From NCBI GenBank assembly GCA_039583875.1, contig CM077158.1, positions 123,997,900 through 124,061,899 on the forward strand: a DNA stretch of 64,000 bases. The letters are read 5' to 3'. The DNA comes from Platanthera guangdongensis (lineage: Eukaryota > Streptophyta > Magnoliopsida > Asparagales > Orchidaceae). How positions within the stretch are numbered: the first letter of the stretch is position 1; each line of letters begins with the position of its first letter. A program made the position numbers and the translations under genes. The notes under the pieces were generated by a model, which did no database searches, was not told the DNA's origin, and saw only the letters and a program-made list of their open reading frames with translations. This document shows, piece by piece, positions 1-10,716 of this stretch.

Positions 1-1
1 T

Positions 2-1558
2 TATGCCTTGAGTCGGAAGACCATGCAGACCTTTGGACTTTTGGTGGAATACTTGGTGGAGGAGTTTTTGTTGATGGATATCTCGGTCGGAAGTAGCGAC
101 ACGGTAACTAGCTTGGAAGTAGTAGAGCCTTAATGGATTATTGTTACAAGGCTACATCAAAAAGTTGACCCTGATTTGCAGCACCTTCGTGAAAGAATTG
201 AGAAAAGAGAATTATCAGACATTTCGGTTGATAATGCGGTTACTTTGAAGTACCACGGTAGATATTGCATCACCGCAGTTGATGATATTCGGGCTAAGTT
301 GTGTAGTGAGGGGCATGATTGTAGTGTTACCTACCACCCTGGTTCTACTAAGATATATAAGGATTTGAAAGAAAACGTTTGATGGTATGGAATGAAGAAT
401 GATATAGCCAAGTTTGTGTCTAAGTGCTTCACCTGTAAGCGAGTTAATGCAGATCATTGAAGGCCTGGTGGCAAGTTAACACCTTTGGAGATTCCAAGTT
501 GGAAGTGGGAGAGTATTTCTGTGGAATTCATTACTAGTTTGTCGAGATCTCCCTGCGGACATCATTCAGTATGGGTGATAGTGGATAGACTGATGAAGTG
601 TGCTCACTTCGTACCATTTAAGATTGATTACTCCATGAAGAAAATAACAGAGTTATATTTGGATGAAGTCATCAGACTACTTGAAGTACCTGTTAGTATT
701 GAATCAGATCGAGACTCTAGGTTTACGTCTCGTTTTTGGAAATGTTTACTGTAAGGATTGGGTACCGATCTAAGATATTCCACCGCTTATCATCTGCAGA
801 CCAATGGTCAGACGGATAGAGTAAATCAAATTGTGGAATACATGATAAGATGTTACATCTTAAACCATGGAGGAGCGTGGGACGAGCATTTCAGATTGAT
901 GGAATTCGCTTACAATAACAGTTATCATGAGTGCTTGCAAATGACCCCGTTTGAGGTTTTGTATGAGAGATGTTGTAAAACTCCCTTATTTTGGGCCGAG
1001 GTTAGATAAGGACCATTGTTGTGCCCAGAAGCTTTGGAAGAGATGAATACCTCTGTGACTCATATTCGAGAGAAGCTTCAAATAGCTCAGAAGCGTTATG
1101 AGAAGAATGCTAATCGACGTATGACTGGTTTTGAATTTGTTGTAGGGGACATGGTTTTTCTGAAGGTTTCCCTAATGTATGGTGTTAAGAGGTTTGTAAA
1201 GAACCACAAGTTGGATACTAGGTATGTGGGACCTTTCGAGATTGTTGAACGCATTGGAGTGTCAGCTTATAGGCTGGATTTGCCCGCAAATTTTCCTAAT
1301 GTGCACGTCATAATTCACGTGAGCCAATTGCGGAAGTGTGTTCTTAGTGATCGTCAAGTTCTTGATTTTGTGCCCAGTTGGAGCCTAACCTTTCTTATGT
1401 TGAAGTGCTTGTGCGCATTTTGGATACTCAAGATCGAGTGTTGCGAAAGAAGACCATACCCATGGTTAAAGTTTTGTGGCGGAAACAAGACGTGGAGAGC
1501 ACGACTTGGGAATTGGAGTCAGCTATGGGGGAGGCTCATCCTCATCTATTATCCTAGT
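2..1558 (+). pseudogene. Ty3/gypsy chromovirus pol, 3' part (RNase H tail, integrase, C-terminal domain), decayed
   Basis: The reading starts inside pol. ALSRK at base 2 is the usual end of the RNase H region. An integrase zinc-binding stretch follows (His-Pro-Gly around 335, Cys-x2-Cys around 430), then the integrase core at 485-1009 (VIVDRL, SDRDSRFTSRFW and a Gln-Thr-Asp stretch in place of GQTER). The C-terminal part (1016-1558) contains RYVGPFEIVERIG and, after a frameshift near 1390, a chromodomain-like tail with VKVLWRKQDVE and TWELESAMGEAHPHL. The usual first catalytic Asp region reads EFITSL rather than DFITSL. Stops break the frame near 130, 380, 457, 752 and 1008. In a live element this part would cut and join the cDNA into the host genome. 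The window edge removes gag, protease and RT. Family assignment is firm; the Tekay/Del-like subtype is inferred from the tail. Confidence 0.9.
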
Positions 1559-1667
1559 TGGTTTTGGTATGTTTTTCTATTTTAATAATGCTTGGTTATT
1601 TTTCTTATGTAATAGGATCTTTTGTGCGTAAACTTTTGGGACAAAACATTCTTTTAGGGGAAGTGGC

Positions 1668-2480
1668 TGTAACGCCCCCTGTTTTTCGATGTTTTTTTTA
1701 TTCCTTTAGTGACATATTTATGACGTCAGGGCATTATATTGACACGTAGTTAACAGGTGCTATTTTTGGACCGTGGTTTTTCTCAGTGGTTCTTTCAGGG
1801 TGGTTGGTTTTTAACTTGGTTGTGTAACTTCCCTCACGAGCTGGGTCGGTTTTGGTGATTCAGAGGAGCTTTTATAGGGATGGTGGTATTATATATTCGG
1901 GAGCTTTTTACCCGAGCTTGGTTGTCGGATGTCTATTTCAACTTCTCCATTGGATTCGTAGCATCGATAGTTAGCTACGGTGCGAATTTCATATGATTTT
2001 GAGTTGGTTTGAGTTTCGGGTTGTTTGGGCGTCTATTTAATAATTAATTATAATATAATGTTATATATATATACATATGCCTCACATCAAATCGGAACCC
2101 TATTCATCTTCTTCCCCCGTCGTCTGTCTATTTCATGGGAGAGAGCGATCAGCTGTGTCAACGGAAGCTTTCGGCTGTCGATGGAGCACGATCCAGTGGT
2201 CGATTTCGTCGGAGGAGTAGAAATTCCGAAAGTTGTCGCCTAGATATACATGTGTGTGGTAAGTATTTCCCATTTCTTAGATTTTTAGGCATTAGGGTTT
2301 GTGGTTTTGACCTCCTTCTTCCCCGAAAAGTTTTTGGAAACGTTGTCTAGGACTTCTTGCGGTCGAAACTTGTCGTGGAGCACTTGGAGGAGTCGGATTT
2401 TGGGAGTTTCGAGGCAAGTGGCGATCTTCCGCTTGCTTTGCTATTTTTGTTCATGTCTATTCTTTTCTTTCCCTTTTAGT
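1668..2480 (+). repeat. 3' LTR of the preceding Ty3/gypsy element (start clear, end not resolved)
   Basis: An LTR start, TGTAACGCCCCC, comes directly after a purine tract (AGGGGAAGTGG, about 1656-1666) that fits a polypurine tract, 110 bp after the pol stop. A TATA-rich stretch lies at 2040-2075. The opening bases and the later motif GGATTCGTAGCATCGATAG resemble the fragment at 5829-6681, so the two are related LTRs. A matching CA end was not found; the LTR may run beyond the motif array at 2541-3020. Confidence 0.65.
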
Positions 2481-2540
2481 ATATAGGAGTAGGGTAGGGA
2501 GTAGACATGAGAAATCCATAGGATAGTTAGAACTTTTTGG

Positions 2541-3020
2541 CCAGGAATCGGTCGAGTATGGTGTATAGCCTAACGGAATTTCGTCGCATATAGGTGTACT
2601 ATACTATCAAAAATCCATCGAGTAGAGGATATAGACCGAGTGAAATTCATCGAGTAATATTATTTTCATTGAGTGGATTCTCTGAGTAAGGTTAGATTTC
2701 ACCGAGTTAGATTCGTCGAGTATCTAGGAGTCCATTTCATTGAGTATCAGTAATCTTGGCGTTGAGTGGAGGTAGATTTGCCGAGTATTCTCGACGAATT
2801 TGACGAGTGTGATAGGCTTAGATGGAGTTGAGTGATCTGGAGGCTATGTAAAATTCGTCGAGTATACACACCGAATTGAGTCTGATTCGTCGAGTATCGC
2901 TGAGTGCAGTTTTTTCACCAAGTCTAATTCATCGACTATCCCTTGGTTTCGTCGGGTATATTCGATGATTTTTGGCTAGACTTAGGGTATTTTTGCCGAT
3001 TTTTTCTCATTCGTCGAGTA
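2541..3020 (+). repeat. Degenerate short-motif array, CGTCGAGTAT type, in or next to the Ty3 LTR
   Basis: About a dozen degenerate copies of ATTCGTCGAGTAT, some inverted (CTCGACGAAT near 2788), are mixed with TTGAGTG-type words, spaced roughly 20-60 bp apart. The same vocabulary appears at 63080-63680. No coding potential is seen. It may be a dispersed regulatory motif set of the LTR or a separate insertion. Confidence 0.7.
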
Positions 3021-4440
3021 TGGGCCTTATAATCAATTTTTTTGGGTTTTCTCTCTCCTATTGGTCATGGTAGTATCTCGAATTAGGACTTAGTTGTTGT
3101 GGGTGTTTCGAACATGCTCCGCGGCAAGATTGGCAGTGGATAAAGGACTGCCAATTGGACGTCGTTTCGTGAATCATTGCATTGGTAGGATTTTGTCTTT
3201 GTTTATGGACTGTTGGGTTGTGTTGGACAGGTGGCCACCACCGTAGGGCCTTTTGAGACATTTGGTCAGTTAGTTCGTGTTGGACATTATGGCCACCGAC
3301 TCAGGTCCATTTGTTTCTTTCCAGTGCTAATGATTCAAGTGTTAGAGATGTTCAGTTTCTTTTTCTTATTGTGTAGGTATATGTTGGGTGTTTGCTTCTG
3401 TAGGTTTAAGTGAAGCACGATATCTTTTCACACTTGGTGCACCTTTTTACACTGCTGTTGAGTGTTCTACTTTATTTGTTTCATTTTGACTTATTAGCTG
3501 AGGTTTGTCAGCCATTATTATAATTGGGTATGGTAAACCCCTTTCTATTTTCTCTTTTATTTTTACCTATTGATTTCTTTTGCTACTTTTATTTGCTTGC
3601 TGAGGTGTTCTTTCTTTGAATGCCTCAAGTTCAGGGCAGTAGCCAAGTGAGCGGCTAAGGGTTGGTGGTTGCTAGTGGTCTGTAGTTGTTGTAGTGGTTT
3701 TATCCTCACCGTCGTGAGGTAGTTTTCTTATTTCCCTTTTTGGTTCAGACATACATACTTTCATTGGGTTCGTGTCAGGTTGTTGACGCTCACTCGTTGT
3801 TTTCTTATGGAATGTTAAGTAGTTGTTAGCTGCTAAGTTTACCTCTTTATGGTTGGTTTTACTTGCTCTCTGGTAAGGTTTTATGCTAGGTTATATGTTA
3901 GATATCTTAAAGTATAAAATTATTATTTCTATTACCTTATGCATGCCATCTTTCAAAACTAAAGTCACTATATTTCAACTAACGCAATAGCTATTTCCCA
4001 ACTTATAATAAATCTAGGGTCTTGCATACCATGAGTTATTTTTTGGGGATATTTATACTCATGTAGGACGATAATTATCATAAATACAGTATTTTTCTAC
4101 AGCGTGTATTCATAATTCTACTTGTGGACAAGTTGATCCACTAAGCAGAGGGATACAACCATTAAAACTTAACCTAAATTACAATTTTCCTTATATTAAA
4201 CTTATGGATTTTATATAATCTGTTGAGTTGGAGTCTTGCCTGAGCGTCTGCAATTTTCCCATGCACGGCGTGGCATCTCGTCGTGTGTTTTCTCTTTCCC
4301 TGTTTCGTTTTTTAATTGCGGAGAAAATGCGGGTTGTGACAATAGTTGTCTTCCACTTCCGATCATCTTTGCCAACTGTCAATTTTTAGGTACAATAATA
4401 CTATCCAATAATATAATGAATGCTCTATGAGATGATTTGG
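3021..4440. other. Unassigned non-coding stretch
   Basis: The stretch is AT-rich with short ORFs only. None shows retroelement or host protein motifs. It may hold the rest of the LTR that starts at 1668 and its flank. I see no repeat boundary, terminal motif or RNA gene that I can support. Confidence 0.4.
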
Positions 4441-5825
4441 TATGATCATAAGAGACAAAGGAAACAACGTCTCAACTTTATCTATCAGGAGGATTTCCCG
4501 CATTATTGCAAGTAGTCCTCTGAAATGTGATAGTTGGGGGAGGAGAAGTAGTGGGAAGGATATCACCCAAGGCATGCAATTATGTAGGTGTTCTAGGAGT
4601 AGGGGCAGATGCAGCCAAGGGACTAGGAGCTAGAATAGTCACAAGCACTGAAGCTGGTATAGCAGACAGCTTCTTTATCCTACTGTATGTAAGTAGCTCC
4701 TCCTGGGCCATAGGTCTAACATCTCGCCTCTCCTTCTCAATCTCCTCTAGCTGCTGCTCATCACTCTCCTACTGCTTATCACCCTCCTGCTCCTCCGCTG
4801 ATCCTCCCTGCCATATTCCCAGATTTGTCACCAACCTCTCCCTCTCTCGCCTCATATCTTCAATATCTGACAAATATGGTGTGAGTAGAGATCACTTCAG
4901 TCAGTAGTACTTATCCATCTCTCAAAAGTGAATGTCCATGCTCACAAAGCTTCTCTTCACCACTGGACTCGAACACACATACCCCCTTTTAAGTACGAAA
5001 GTAGCACATAAGATACTCTTGTTGCCATAACATGAAGCTTACTAACACCTAGTCTATTGTCCTTCACAAAGTACACACATCCAAATACCTTCAATGGTAG
5101 GATCCCCCATTATGTCTTTGCAAAAGCTAACATGACGACATCCACCCTAGAACCTGTGATGGAAACCTGTTGATTAGCTGCGCCGCTATCAACACTGCAT
5201 ATCCCGCAGACTCCGAGGAACCTTCATGTTGAGCATTATACTCCTTGCCACCTCCATAGGGGTGTGTTCTTCCTTTCCGCGACTCCATTCTAAAATGGTG
5301 TATATGCACTGTTGGTATGGTGTAATATCACATGGACTGATAAATACTAGTTTGTTGCATTATTAGTGTATTTTCTCTCATTATCCGACCTTATTACCTT
5401 AATCACCGCAGTATATTGTGTCTAAATAGGATTATGGAAATCTCAAATGCATTTTTTATTTTTCATCAAATTTATCTAAGTAATACGGGATACACAATCG
5501 ATAAAGATGATAGTACTTAAAATAATTCAAAAAGCTTACAACACAAGGCCCCCGTACATCAGAATGAACTACAATAAAAATAAAAAGAGCATCTTTAGCC
5601 CGTACTAACATATGAACTCCTAGTAAGCTTGCCTAAATAACAAGCATCACATACCAATTTATGTTTATTTGCTTTTTCAAAAAGAGCACAAAAAAAATCT
5701 AGCTATAGTGACAAACGAAGGGTGCCGCAACAGCGTATTATGGAGTACCAATTTATCCTCTCTAAACTCACCATTTTTTCTCCAACTACTGTCTTCTCTA
5801 CCACAGACACAAGAGCTGTGTCCAA
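4441..5825 (-). pseudogene. Ty1/copia pol fragment (integrase into RT N-terminus), heavily decayed
   Basis: Read on the minus strand from high to low coordinates, the order is that of copia pol. A Cys-x2-Cys integrase zinc end (CDACYLGKLTRSS) lies near 5650. A core remnant is near 5560-5400. The late integrase segment, with YAVLIAAQLINRFPSQVLG, lies at 5127-5310. Then come KVFGCVYFVKDNRLGVSKL near 5070 and VSMDIHF near 4935. Many stops and several frameshifts separate the pieces, so nothing can be translated. LTRs were not found. It is an old fragment unrelated in orientation to its left neighbour. Confidence 0.75.
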
Positions 5826-6235
5826 TCCTGTGATGCCCCAGATTTTTCAACAATTATTTAATCCTCTTGGTCACGCCATATTGACGTAAGGACATTAAGT
5901 TAATGCAGAGTTGACGGTGTGTCGTCATTAGTGTGTTTTCACGTCTTTTCGGTCGAGTCGGCCAAATTCTTGAATTATTGTCAAAATTGGAAAATGTTGT
6001 GCTACGAAATTAAGTTATTTAATTTTTGACTAGCTTGTCAAGTTTAATCGCGATCTGAGCATTACTGGAGACTCGGCGAATTTCCGAAGTTTTGTACAAT
6101 TAACGTTCCCCGTATACTTTGGAAATTTATATCTCGAGAACGGCGCGTCGGATTTTGTTTTTTTCTTCGCCGTTGGGTTCATAGCGTCGGTAATCGCCTA
6201 TGGCCATAGGATTCGGCGCTCGTTTGGCCCTCCAT

Positions 6236-6326
6236 AATGATATAATATTTATAATTTTTTATCATTATTATATTATTATATCATTATTATATTATTATCA
6301 TTATTATATTATTATATTAAAACACT
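6236..6326. repeat. AT-rich simple repeat (ATT)n/(ATTAT)n
   Basis: Runs of ATTATTATATT-type units cover about 90 bp, downstream of the LTR fragment's start. It is a plain microsatellite. Confidence 0.85.
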
Positions 6327-6410
6327 ATTCAAAAATGTAATTTACTATTCAACCCTAAGGTTTAATCAAGGGGTAGATTTGAAAATTTCATTATTCATGA
6401 GTACAAAAGG

Positions 6411-6570
6411 GCCACTGTTCATGCAATTACCACAGTTCATTTCTCGAAAAAAACACTGTTCATTTCTACACTTTTTATTTCTCGAAAAAACACCGTTCAT
6501 TTCTCGTAAAGGGCAATTATTTCTCATAAAGGCCACTGTTCATTTCTCGTGAAAGCAATCCTTTCTCGCG
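6411..6570. repeat. Short degenerate tandem repeat with GTTCATTTCTCG unit
   Basis: Five or six copies of CACTGTTCATTTCTCGWAAA-like units of about 25-35 bp follow one another. No coding content. Confidence 0.7.
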
Positions 6571-6681
6571 AAACTGACCCCCCTCCGTCGGCTAATCTCA
6601 CCAAATTCACCCCTCTGATTTTTGCCGAAAGAAACCCCCTCCCCTGTACCCTAAACTCTAAACCCTAAACCCAAAGAAATC

Positions 6682-6809
6682 TGAAAGTCTTTGTTTCAAG
6701 AGTAGCTATACACCTCGAGGGGGTTGAATAGGTCTTCTAGCCTTTTGGACTTTTATTTGACTTTGGTGAGTTGTGTGTTTGATTATTGAGTTAGCTTTCA
6801 AGAACAAGA
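6682..6809 (-). repeat. Sirevirus-2 3' LTR, outer piece
   Basis: On the minus strand this reads as the end of a Sirevirus LTR: CTATTCAACCCCCTCGAGG, then a short tail ending CTTTCA. Compare CTATTCACCCCCCC, CTCTAGG and CTTTCA at the end of the Sirevirus-1 LTR. It breaks at the TSD CAAGA (6805-6809), and the rest of the LTR resumes at 44765. Confidence 0.85.
6805..6809. other. Target-site duplication CAAGA, left copy (right copy 44765-44769)
   Basis: CAAGA precedes the TGTAAC start of LTR-A and follows the TTACA end of LTR-C. Joining the flanks through one copy rebuilds an uninterrupted Sirevirus-2 LTR. Confidence 0.9.
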
Positions 6810-8593
6810 TGTAACCCCCCCCTGCCCTTTTTTAACACCACGGGGTCTTAGGCCCAGAACCGCCGTTTTGCGGTGACACCTCCACACCCGGAAAGGTTAT
6901 CACTACAAAACGTCGATCCTGCCTGCCAAATCTATCTTAACAGTAGCAAAGTAACAAAAGCAAGTCCACAAAAGTGACAAAAATAGTAAATGATCTCCAC
7001 GAAGGGAGTGTCCACAGATATAATAAAAAAACAAAAACTTGGGCTCATGCTCAGTACATCAATGTCCTCACTACAAATCTCTTATCGCGGAAGAAAAACT
7101 AATATAACTAGTAGGGGCCAGGACTCACAATCCAGGCGTCTGAACTCCGGTACTAGAATGCCCCATCTCCAAGCGCGTCGACCTCCGAGGCTGCTCCTCC
7201 AGGCTGGGCTCCACGGTTCTCTAAAATGATGTGGTTCAAAAACCGTTAGTCTAAAAGACTAAGTCCTATCATCCCCCACCCCTTCCACCATGGAACCTAG
7301 GCACCGAGCAGGGAGGAGGAAAGGAGAGGACATGAAGGTGGAGAACGGAAAAATGATCAGATGGAGGCAGAACTAACTAGCAGTCCAATAGTATATAAGG
7401 CAGTAATAAAAGCATGAGAAATTAAGCAGGAAAAATAACCTTAACTTATACGAGAACACATAAGTCGAGGGATATTTTGCAGGGCTCCTATCATATAAAG
7501 AGTCTCATACCTGTTTATATGATAGGGTGTCGGTTTTCTATAAAGCATACATATAAAGATTTCTGAAATAAACCTTAACTTATAAGCACACTCGCACGAA
7601 CTTATAAACCAAGGGGTCGTTTTACAGGGCCTATTGTATAAAGCATCCCATACCACTTTATATGATAGGTGTCAGGGTTGAATGCAATGGTTATGCTATG
7701 AAATACAATTATGCCATGCTTTGAACATGCAAGTGCAACACACCCACACGACTCTGTGTACACAGACCTTTAGTTCCCCCTTTTTGGAGTCGAACGTCCC
7801 AGGATACCTCCATAGTGGCAAACAAAAGCGGTGGATTGGGCCTCGCCCACCTCTAAAACGGTAATTACACTACCAGTCAGACCTATCGTACGCCTCAATG
7901 CTGGTGCACTAAGCAGAGCTCCTGCGTACTCTTGCCGGCTGGCGCACCGGGCTTTACTTGGCCAAGTGCTAACCCACACTTGCCGAGTCAACGTATTGGC
8001 GTCGGTGCATCGACTCACCAATGCCGAAGACACTCCAACTTACTTTATGCTCATGCAACCTTGTTGTATAATCACCGAGCCAAAGCTCCCCGGACCAACC
8101 CGTCCGTCACCAACTGCAATCGAGCCAAAGCTCATCGGGCCAACTTGCCCATCTCCACATCCACCGGGCCTAATACCCGAGTGACCTAACCTAACTCCCA
8201 CAACTCCGGGGAGTGTAAGTGCAACCCTAGATTACTTCTACTTACTCTTGAATTTCAGTTTTACCTACTATTTAGGTTAGCCCAGGACTGCCCAAGGTAT
8301 ACCCCGTGAAGGCCTCTCGAAGGCACTAGGAACTACGATGGGATTACGCCCAAAGCTCCCTTTCGCAAGGCACTTACTATTATTGGTTGCTACCAGATTT
8401 CCCAACCCTTAATAAATTTACTGGATCTAACCCTAGTGCATTAGACACTTCCTCCCTACAGGAAAGTCAATCTTTCACCGATCCCGAGCACCACCGGACA
8501 CTAGACATTCCAACCCCTTACTCATCCCAACATCCAACGACGAACTCTTTTTCATTCATCCAAATCAGCAAACATCTAACCCCAACTCGTGTG
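6810..8593 (-). repeat. Tekay LTR-A, left part (element 3' LTR), interrupted by Sirevirus-1
   Basis: Aligns with 30380-~32164 (LTR-B) and 39550-~41333 (LTR-C). It breaks at GTGTG (8589-8593), the TSD of Sirevirus-1, and resumes at 21611. Short open frames here are shared with the sister LTRs but look like chance. Confidence 0.9.
8589..8593. other. Target-site duplication GTGTG, left copy (right copy 21611-21615)
   Basis: The sister LTRs at about 32158 and 41330 read straight through AACTCGTGTGCCCCAATTC with one GTGTG. They are empty-site alleles that confirm the insertion point to the base. Confidence 0.95.
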
Positions 8594-8738
8594 TGTTGGG
8601 TACATTTGTTCAAATGTACCTGATTTGAAGAAGCCTCACCCTACTCAATGATATACATCAAAATGTATTTGATGTGTTTTGAGTTTACTTGTGCAGGTTA
8701 AGTATTTGCAGGAAAGAAGAAAAAGTTTCTAAGTCCAT

Positions 8739-9606
8739 GTGTCGACACCCAGAGGGAAAGTGTCGACACTTAAGAAGACTTGTGTCGACACCCAGGCAAG
8801 CAGTGTCGACACTTGGAGTCATTGTGTCGACACCAGGGATACAGAGTCGACACCAGACAGAAAGTGTCGACACAAGGAGCTGTGTCGACACTCAATGAAG
8901 AAAAGTGCAGTGAAGCAGTGTCGACACTTAACAGTTGTGTCGACACCCAGTGAAACTGTGTCTACATCAGAAAGTGTCGACACTTGGAGGCTGTGTCGAC
9001 ACTCAGCAAAAGTCAGCAGAGACTAAGTACAAGTGTCGACACCCAGAGCAATGTGTGGACACACAGCAGAACAGTCAACACTTGAAGAAAGTGTCGACAC
9101 AAGAAAGAATGTGTCGACACTCAGCTGAAGACTCAACACTTGAAGAAAGTGTCGACATAAGGAGCTGTGTCGACACTTAGCGAAGTTCAAGAATATTCTA
9201 AGTACAAGTGTCGACACAAAGGAGATGTGTCGACACTCAACAAAAGTCTCAACAGAAGAAGAATGTGTCGACACAAGGAGCTGTGTCGATACTCAGCAAG
9301 TATTAACACTGAAGACATGTGTCGACACCAAGAAGAAGTGTCGGCACTTGACAAGTTCAACACATGAAGATATGTCGACACAAAGGTGTTGTGTTGACAC
9401 TTAGAAGAATTCAGCAAATACTGAAGTACAAGAACTTGTGTCGACACACATTATCAGTGTCGACACATGAAGAAGCAGTGTCGAGATATAAAATCTACAA
9501 CACAAGGAGTTGTGTCGACACCTTGTAGGCTAGTGTCGACACTTAGACAACTTGTGTCGACACTTAGTCTATAAGTGTCGACACTTAAAGACAGACAGTA
9601 TCGACA
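8739..9606. promoter_or_regulatory. Array of GTGTCGACAC palindromes in U3 of the 5' LTR
   Basis: I count 25 perfect copies and about 10 with one or two changes in 870 bp. First positions are 8739, 8760, 8782, 8803, 8824, then 8863 and 8882; the last run is 9512, 9533, 9554, 9574, with a changed copy near 9597. Spacing is often 19-22 bp, near two turns of B-DNA. The motif is its own reverse complement and contains GTCGAC. By chance about 0.06 copies are expected in 64 kb. It sits directly upstream of the TATA box, so an operator or enhancer role is inferred. Confidence 0.9.
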
Positions 9607-9740
9607 CTTTTAGACAGTTACAGAATTTTCAAGAACTGACTGGATGACTTGACAGCTGCCATTCCAGCCGGTCTACTGCACCTATCAGAGTTGTCAGAAA
9701 TCAGTTATGAACCGGACCAGCCGGTTACCATGAAGAAGGC

Positions 9741-9751
9741 CTATAAATAGG
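9741..9751 (+). promoter_or_regulatory. LTR promoter TATA box (CTATAAATAGG)
   Basis: A canonical plant TATA box follows the palindrome array. The copy in the 3' LTR is at 20736-20746. Transcription would start about 30 bp downstream, which sets the U3/R border near 9775. Confidence 0.75.
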
Positions 9752-10216
9752 CTTACACTGTCTACAGAAATGGATTGATTGAAAACAAGTTCAAGTGTTC
9801 ATTAACAAGAAGATGATCTAGCTATTCCTTGAAGAATCTAGTGAAGATCTAAGAAGTTAGAGAGAGCTCCATCCAAGAAGTCAGCCATTGGAACCAGGCT
9901 GAGAAGAAGGGTTCAGATTTATTCTGAATCTTAAGTAGAAGAGATCAATGATCAACTGCAGAAGAGATCAATCTTATTGCGTTCTACTTTCAAGAAGCTT
10001 TGAAGAAAGCCAAGTCAGATTGATTTCAGCTGAGTTCTTCCAAGAACTCATCAAGAAACTCACAACTCTTCTCTCTTTTCTCTGAGTTGATTGAGTTACA
10101 ATTTTTGTATTCATATTATCTTGTAGGATCCTTAGGGATCTGAGTCTTTGTAAGCCTATAATTATAAAGGCTGAGTGTAGGGCTTGAGTGCCTGAGTGTA
10201 GGAGATTTGAATCTCT

Positions 10217-10310
10217 GTGTGTAGGCCTATTGTGGCTGAGTGTAGGCCTTGGTGGCTGAGTGTAGTCCTTGGTGGCTGAGTGTAGGCCTTGGTGGCTGAG
10301 TGTAGGCTTT
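10217..10310 (+). repeat. 20-bp minisatellite in R/U5 (GGCTGAGTGTAGGCCTTGGT)
   Basis: Four to five units occur in the 5' LTR. The 3' LTR has fewer units (about 21216-21290) plus an extra GGGCCTTGGGCCTGAGTT stretch. The copy-number difference arose after insertion. Confidence 0.85.
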
Positions 10311-10613
10311 GAGAAGAAGCTGAGTTGTAGGAACCTGTTTTGGGGTTCTGAGCTAGTGGAGGAGTTTGGCTGAATCTAGTACACTACTAAATAGGCGAAG
10401 GGGGAAAGTGGATGTACCCAAAGCTTGGGGAACCACTATAAATCTGGGTGTCTACTGTGTGCTTGTGATTTACTGTGATTGCTGTGTGATTGCTGTGTAC
10501 AAGTAGATTTAATTCTGTGATTATAAGTTGAATTCTGCCTAAAAAGTTAAAAAGATTTAAGTCACCTATTCACCCCCCCCCCCTCTAGGTGATTATGTAC
10601 AATATCTTTCAAG

Positions 10614-10625
10614 TGGTATCAGAGG
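10614..10625 (+). other. Primer binding site, initiator Met-tRNA type
   Basis: TGGTATCAGAGG begins 3 bp after the LTR end, matching the tRNA-iMet primer site found in copia elements. The leader 10626-10716 carries no other feature I can support. Confidence 0.9.
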
Positions 10626-10716
10626 AAGGTTACTCAAAAGAGGACATAACAGTCTGAGTAGATCCTGTTGGCAGATTCAGTCTAAGTGAATTACAGAATC
10701 AAGAAGATCAAGAACC

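Larger units (their letters stand above)
5829..6681 (+). repeat. LTR fragment related to the LTR at 1668
   Basis: It opens with TGTGATGCCCCAGATTTTTC and later has GGGTTCATAGCGTCGGTAAT near 6175, matching the layout of the 1668 LTR. No polypurine tract precedes it, so it may be a 5' or solo LTR. It ends where the minus-strand Sirevirus-2 LTR begins at 6682, which suggests that Sirevirus-2 inserted into this LTR. It includes telomere-like CCCTAAAC words at 6645-6672 that belong to the leader and are not a telomere. Confidence 0.55.
8594..10611 (+). repeat. Sirevirus-1 5' LTR
   Basis: Starts TGTTGGGTACATT and ends ATATCTTTCA. Layout: two small hairpins (8600-8619; 8655-8675), palindrome array (8739-9606), TATA box (9741), a 20-bp minisatellite (about 10217-10310), a poly-C tract (10572-10583) and a CTCTAGG motif close to the end, as is usual in Sireviruses. 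U3 is about 1.17 kb if transcription starts about 30 bp after the TATA box. Confidence 0.96.

Noticed and set aside
4236..4907. Plus-strand frames of 60-126 codons as host genes
   Set aside because: They overlap the antisense copia pol fragment or unassigned AT-rich DNA and lack any domain or intron structure.
6640..6680. Telomere-type CCCTAAA repeats
   Set aside because: Only three imperfect units in an LTR leader; common by chance in plant LTR and leader sequence, with no longer array.
8689..9447. Several 60-95 codon frames rich in Cys, Arg, His, Ser, Thr and Asp on both strands (also 19659-20523)
   Set aside because: They are translations of the GTGTCGACAC array, whose 10-bp units open frames in several phases. 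No start context or independent conservation supports a protein.
8739..9606. CRISPR-like array of short repeats
   Set aside because: Repeats are 10 bp, spacers are irregular and related to each other, and the array lies in an LTR of a plant retrotransposon.
10572..10583. Poly-C run near the Sirevirus-1 LTR end as an i-motif or regulatory signal
   Set aside because: A C-rich tract is usual near Sirevirus LTR ends and its length differs between the two LTRs, so no extra claim is warranted.
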